From an uncultured Cellvibrio sp. (GTDB lineage: Bacteria; Pseudomonadota; Gammaproteobacteria; Pseudomonadales; Cellvibrionaceae): a stretch of DNA of 7,875 nucleotides. Below, piece by piece: positions 5,731-7,875 of this stretch. The stretch lies in the NCBI GenBank assembly GCA_946482345.1, contig CAMLRJ010000139.1, forward strand, positions 1-7,875, in the 5' to 3' direction. A program made the position numbers and the translations under genes. The notes under the pieces were generated by a model that saw nothing but the letters and a program-made list of their open reading frames with translations, was not told the origin of the DNA and did not search any database. Each line of letters begins with the position of its first letter. Positions within the stretch are counted from its first letter, which is position 1.

Positions 5731-5744
5731 TTTCTGCTTGATTT
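5722..5744. repeat. Imperfect tandem repeat across the convergent gene junction
   Basis: CTGCTTTGATTT is followed directly by CTGCTTGATTT. The first copy contains the HDOD stop codon TGA and the second runs into the ApbC stop codon. It covers the whole 12-base gap between the two convergent genes. It may simply be a small duplication. Confidence 0.5.
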
Positions 5745-6579
5745 AATCTTCGGCAATTTCAATTTCCGGAAAAACATTTCCGTGGTTTTGTTCCAGTTGC
5801 CGAAGTATATTTCTCGCAATTTCGCGATAGGATTTTGATATGGAAGATTCGGGATCAGTGGCCAAACTGGGTCTGCCCAAATCAACATCTTCACGAATAC
5901 GAATATCCAAAGGTAATGCGCCCAACAATTGGGTTTGGTAGTCACACGCAATACTGTGACCACCACCTGCACCAAAAATATGTTCTTCATGCCCACAAGC
6001 AGAACAAACATGTGTTGACATATTTTCGATAATACCTAAAACAGGCACATTCACTTTGCGAAACATTTCAATGGCTTTTTTCGCATCCAGCAGCGCAATA
6101 TCCTGGGGAGTTGTCACTATCACCGCACCCGTCACCGGAATTTTTTGCGCCAGTGTAATTTGTATATCACCGGTACCTGGTGGCATATCAATAATTAAAA
6201 CATCAACCTGATCCCAGGCAGTTTGTTGAATTAATTGTAACAACGCACCTGTTGCCATAGGGCCGCGCCACATCACTGGCGTTTGTTCTGTTATCAGATA
6301 ACCCATTGAAATCGATTGAATGCCATGAGCTTCAATCGGTTTCATTTTTTGTTGACCATCAATTAACACCACTTCCGGACGACGCAATCCAACACCGAGC
6401 ATCTGCGGTTGGCTGGGGCCATAAATATCGGCATCCAGAATACCAACACGCTTACCTTCTGCAGCCAACGCCAGCGCCAGATTGACGCTGGTTGTTGACT
6501 TGCCAACACCACCCTTTCCGGATGCAACAGCAATAATTTTCTTCACACCGAAAATTTTGTTGTCAGGATTATTCATCAT
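5743..6579 (-). CDS. apbC: Mrp/ApbC iron-sulfur cluster carrier ATPase, short form
   Basis: ApbC/Mrp is a cytoplasmic P-loop ATPase of the NBP35/MinD superfamily that binds a 4Fe-4S cluster at a dimer interface and passes it to target enzymes. The 278-residue product has the deviant Walker A GKGGVGKST (21-29), the LDADIYGPSQP switch region (48-58), Walker B-type VLIIDMPPGTGD (127-138), IENMS (184-188) and the cluster-binding pair Cys 192 and Cys 195 (VCSACGHEEHIFG). It begins almost directly with the ATPase and lacks the N-terminal MIP18/DUF59 domain of the about 370-residue E. coli Mrp. Short forms are known elsewhere, so this need not be a truncation. The start ATG at 6579 overlaps the stop of the RND permease gene (ATGA, 4 nt); a second ATG follows at once. 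No good Shine-Dalgarno is seen, so translation probably depends on coupling to the permease gene. Confidence 0.93.
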   Translation of the reverse strand: MMNNPDNKIFGVKKIIAVASGKGGVGKSTTSVNLALALAAEGKRVGILDADIYGPSQPQMLGVGLRRPEVVLIDGQQKMKPIEAHGIQSISMGYLITEQTPVMWRGPMATGALLQLIQQTAWDQVDVLIIDMPPGTGDIQITLAQKIPVTGAVIVTTPQDIALLDAKKAIEMFRKVNVPVLGIIENMSTHVCSACGHEEHIFGAGGGHSIACDYQTQLLGALPLDIRIREDVDLGRPSLATDPESSISKSYREIARNILRQLEQNHGNVFPEIEIAED

Positions 6580-7875
6580 AATGTTTGGGCTTCAGCTTGA
6601 TTTAACTCGCGAACTTCCTGATCAAATTCATTGTGTTTTTGATGATCTTTTGCAATCAGCATGTAAAGCGCGGGCAACACAAACAGAGTAAAGAAAGTTC
6701 CGATTGTCATACCCAACACCAACACAATACCAATTGAATTACGCGCTTCAGCACCGGCACCTGAAACAAATATCAATGGCGTATGGCCAGCGATGGTAGC
6801 AAGACTTGTCATCATCACCGGGCGCAAACGAATAATGGACGCTTCACGAATTGCATCAATTTTTGCTTTGCCTTGTTCCTGCAAACGGTTGGCAAATTCC
6901 ACCACCAAAATACCGTTGCGCGCAATCAGCCCGACCAATGTCACCATGCCCACGTTTGAATAAATATTCAGCGAAGTGGTGAAACTATCGGTAAACATCG
7001 GGAAAGGTGTACCTGCTTTCAAAAAGGTAAAGGTTAATGCACCGAATAATGCAAGAGGAACTGAACCCAACAAAATCACTATCGGATCGCGGAAACTATT
7101 GTACTGCGCAGCCAATACCAAAAAGATCATCACCACCGCCAAAGCAAACACTGGCAAGAATGTATTACCTTCACGCATCAATTGACGTGATTCACCGGTG
7201 TAATCAATAGAATAATTTTTCGGCATAATTTTTCTGGCTTCGTCTTCCATATAAGCCAGAGCTTCGCTCGCTGACATTTGTGCCATACCGGATAATTTAA
7301 CCGCATTCAATTGTTGCATACGATTAATGCTGCGCGGTTCTGTCGTGTGCGTCATGCTGGCAACTTGATCCAGACGAATTAAATTACCATCGGGACCTGT
7401 CACATATAATTTTGCCAAATCATCCGGTGTTAATCGCGCAGAACGTTTCACCTGTGGAATCACTTTGTAACTTTGACCCGACATATTAAAACGATTTACC
7501 CAACCACCACCCAGCAAGGTACCTACATCAGCAACTACAGTTTGCAAATTCAAACCCAAATCAGCTACTTTTTCACGATCAATATTCAATTTGTAATCCG
7601 GTTGATCGACCTTCACGTCCATTTGCAAAAACATAAACTTTCCTGACTGCATTAATGTCGATTGCAATTTCTGCGCATACTCGTAAATTTCTTTGGTATC
7701 AGCCGTTGATGCCATCACAAACTCAATCGGAAATTGACCGCCACCAGGTAAAGGAGGTGGCGTTGCAGGGAACACCCGAATACCTGCAATTTGACTAAGA
7801 TTTTGTTGAACTTCCGGCATAATTTCGAACACAGATCTATCGCGCTCTGCCCAGGGTTTTGTCACCATACCGGCG
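6576..7875 (-). CDS. RND (HAE1-type) efflux permease, C-terminal part (cut by window edge)
   Basis: This is an inner-membrane proton-driven efflux pump subunit of the AcrB/MexB class, which normally works with a periplasmic adaptor and an outer-membrane channel. About 433 C-terminal residues of the usual roughly 1,030 are present. The frame stays open to the window end, so the Met codon at 7866-7868 is internal. Visible parts are the second porter region (VTKPWAERDRS, DYKLNIDREKVADLGL, GGGWVNRF) and the last membrane helices from FLPVFALAVVMIFLVLAAQY onward. GLIARNGILVVEFAN and IIRLRPVMMTSLATIAGHTPL belong to the proton-relay region. The relay Thr (RPVMMT) is kept, but the relay Lys of AcrB (K940 in AKNAIL) is Arg here (codon 6918-6920). 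The N-terminal half with the relay aspartates is outside the window. The stop overlaps the apbC start by 4 nt. Substrate is unknown. Confidence 0.93.
   Translation of the reverse strand, partial: AGMVTKPWAERDRSVFEIMPEVQQNLSQIAGIRVFPATPPPLPGGGQFPIEFVMASTADTKEIYEYAQKLQSTLMQSGKFMFLQMDVKVDQPDYKLNIDREKVADLGLNLQTVVADVGTLLGGGWVNRFNMSGQSYKVIPQVKRSARLTPDDLAKLYVTGPDGNLIRLDQVASMTHTTEPRSINRMQQLNAVKLSGMAQMSASEALAYMEDEARKIMPKNYSIDYTGESRQLMREGNTFLPVFALAVVMIFLVLAAQYNSFRDPIVILLGSVPLALFGALTFTFLKAGTPFPMFTDSFTTSLNIYSNVGMVTLVGLIARNGILVVEFANRLQEQGKAKIDAIREASIIRLRPVMMTSLATIAGHTPLIFVSGAGAEARNSIGIVLVLGMTIGTFFTLFVLPALYMLIAKDHQKHNEFDQEVRELNQAEAQTL

Noticed and set aside
5619..6011. 130-residue minus-strand open frame across the HDOD-apbC junction
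   Set aside because: It overlaps two confident genes in other frames and shows no domain; it is a frame shadow.
7866..7868. Start codon of a short RND-like protein
   Set aside because: In-frame RND sequence continues upstream to the window end, so this Met is internal to a full-length permease.
1..7875. CRISPR array, tRNA, insertion sequence or phage remnants
   Set aside because: I saw no regularly spaced repeats, cloverleaf-like segments, transposase or integrase motifs, or flanking terminal repeats on either strand.

Overview
The window looks like chromosome from a plant-polysaccharide-degrading gammaproteobacterium close to Cellvibrio. The main clues are a family 11 xylanase start, a CBM60 plus CE4 polysaccharide deacetylase, and the gammaproteobacterial sdhE/ygfX/ygfZ neighbourhood. 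The DNA is moderately AT-rich. Genus is an inference from gene content, not a measured placement.

Layout. At the left edge, on the minus strand, lies the 5' part of a secreted GH11 endo-xylanase (1-330). Upstream of it in the same direction is a secreted protein with a CBM60 module followed by a CE4 (NodB-like) deacetylase domain (477-1505), preceded by a TTGACA-type promoter and an inverted repeat. Next, still on the minus strand, are ygfX (1778-2266) and sdhE (2235-2486), which overlap by 32 nt, and a membrane diguanylate cyclase with a large extracytoplasmic sensor domain (2568-3881). Divergent from these, on the plus strand, are ygfZ (3985-4875) and an HDOD-domain gene (4894-5730), 18 nt apart. 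Converging from the right edge on the minus strand are the C-terminal part of an RND efflux permease (6576-7875, cut by the window end) and a short Mrp/ApbC gene (5743-6579) whose start overlaps the permease stop by 4 nt.

How they fit together. The two leftmost genes form a xylan-attack pair: an endo-xylanase and a probable xylan- or chitin-directed deacetylase that carries its own binding module. The centre holds cofactor housekeeping: SdhE (flavinylation of succinate dehydrogenase), YgfZ (folate-dependent protein in Fe-S maintenance and tRNA thiomethylation) and ApbC (Fe-S carrier ATPase). Two signalling-type genes sit among them: the GGDEF enzyme between sdhE and ygfZ, and the HDOD protein behind ygfZ.

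I found no CRISPR array, tRNA, rRNA, insertion sequence or phage gene. I did not find a convincing wholly new system. The points most worth following are the diguanylate cyclase with an unassigned periplasmic domain placed inside the sdhE-ygfZ neighbourhood, the Lys-to-Arg change at the predicted proton-relay position of the RND pump, the permease-ApbC translational coupling, and the regulatory structures upstream of the CBM60-CE4 gene.
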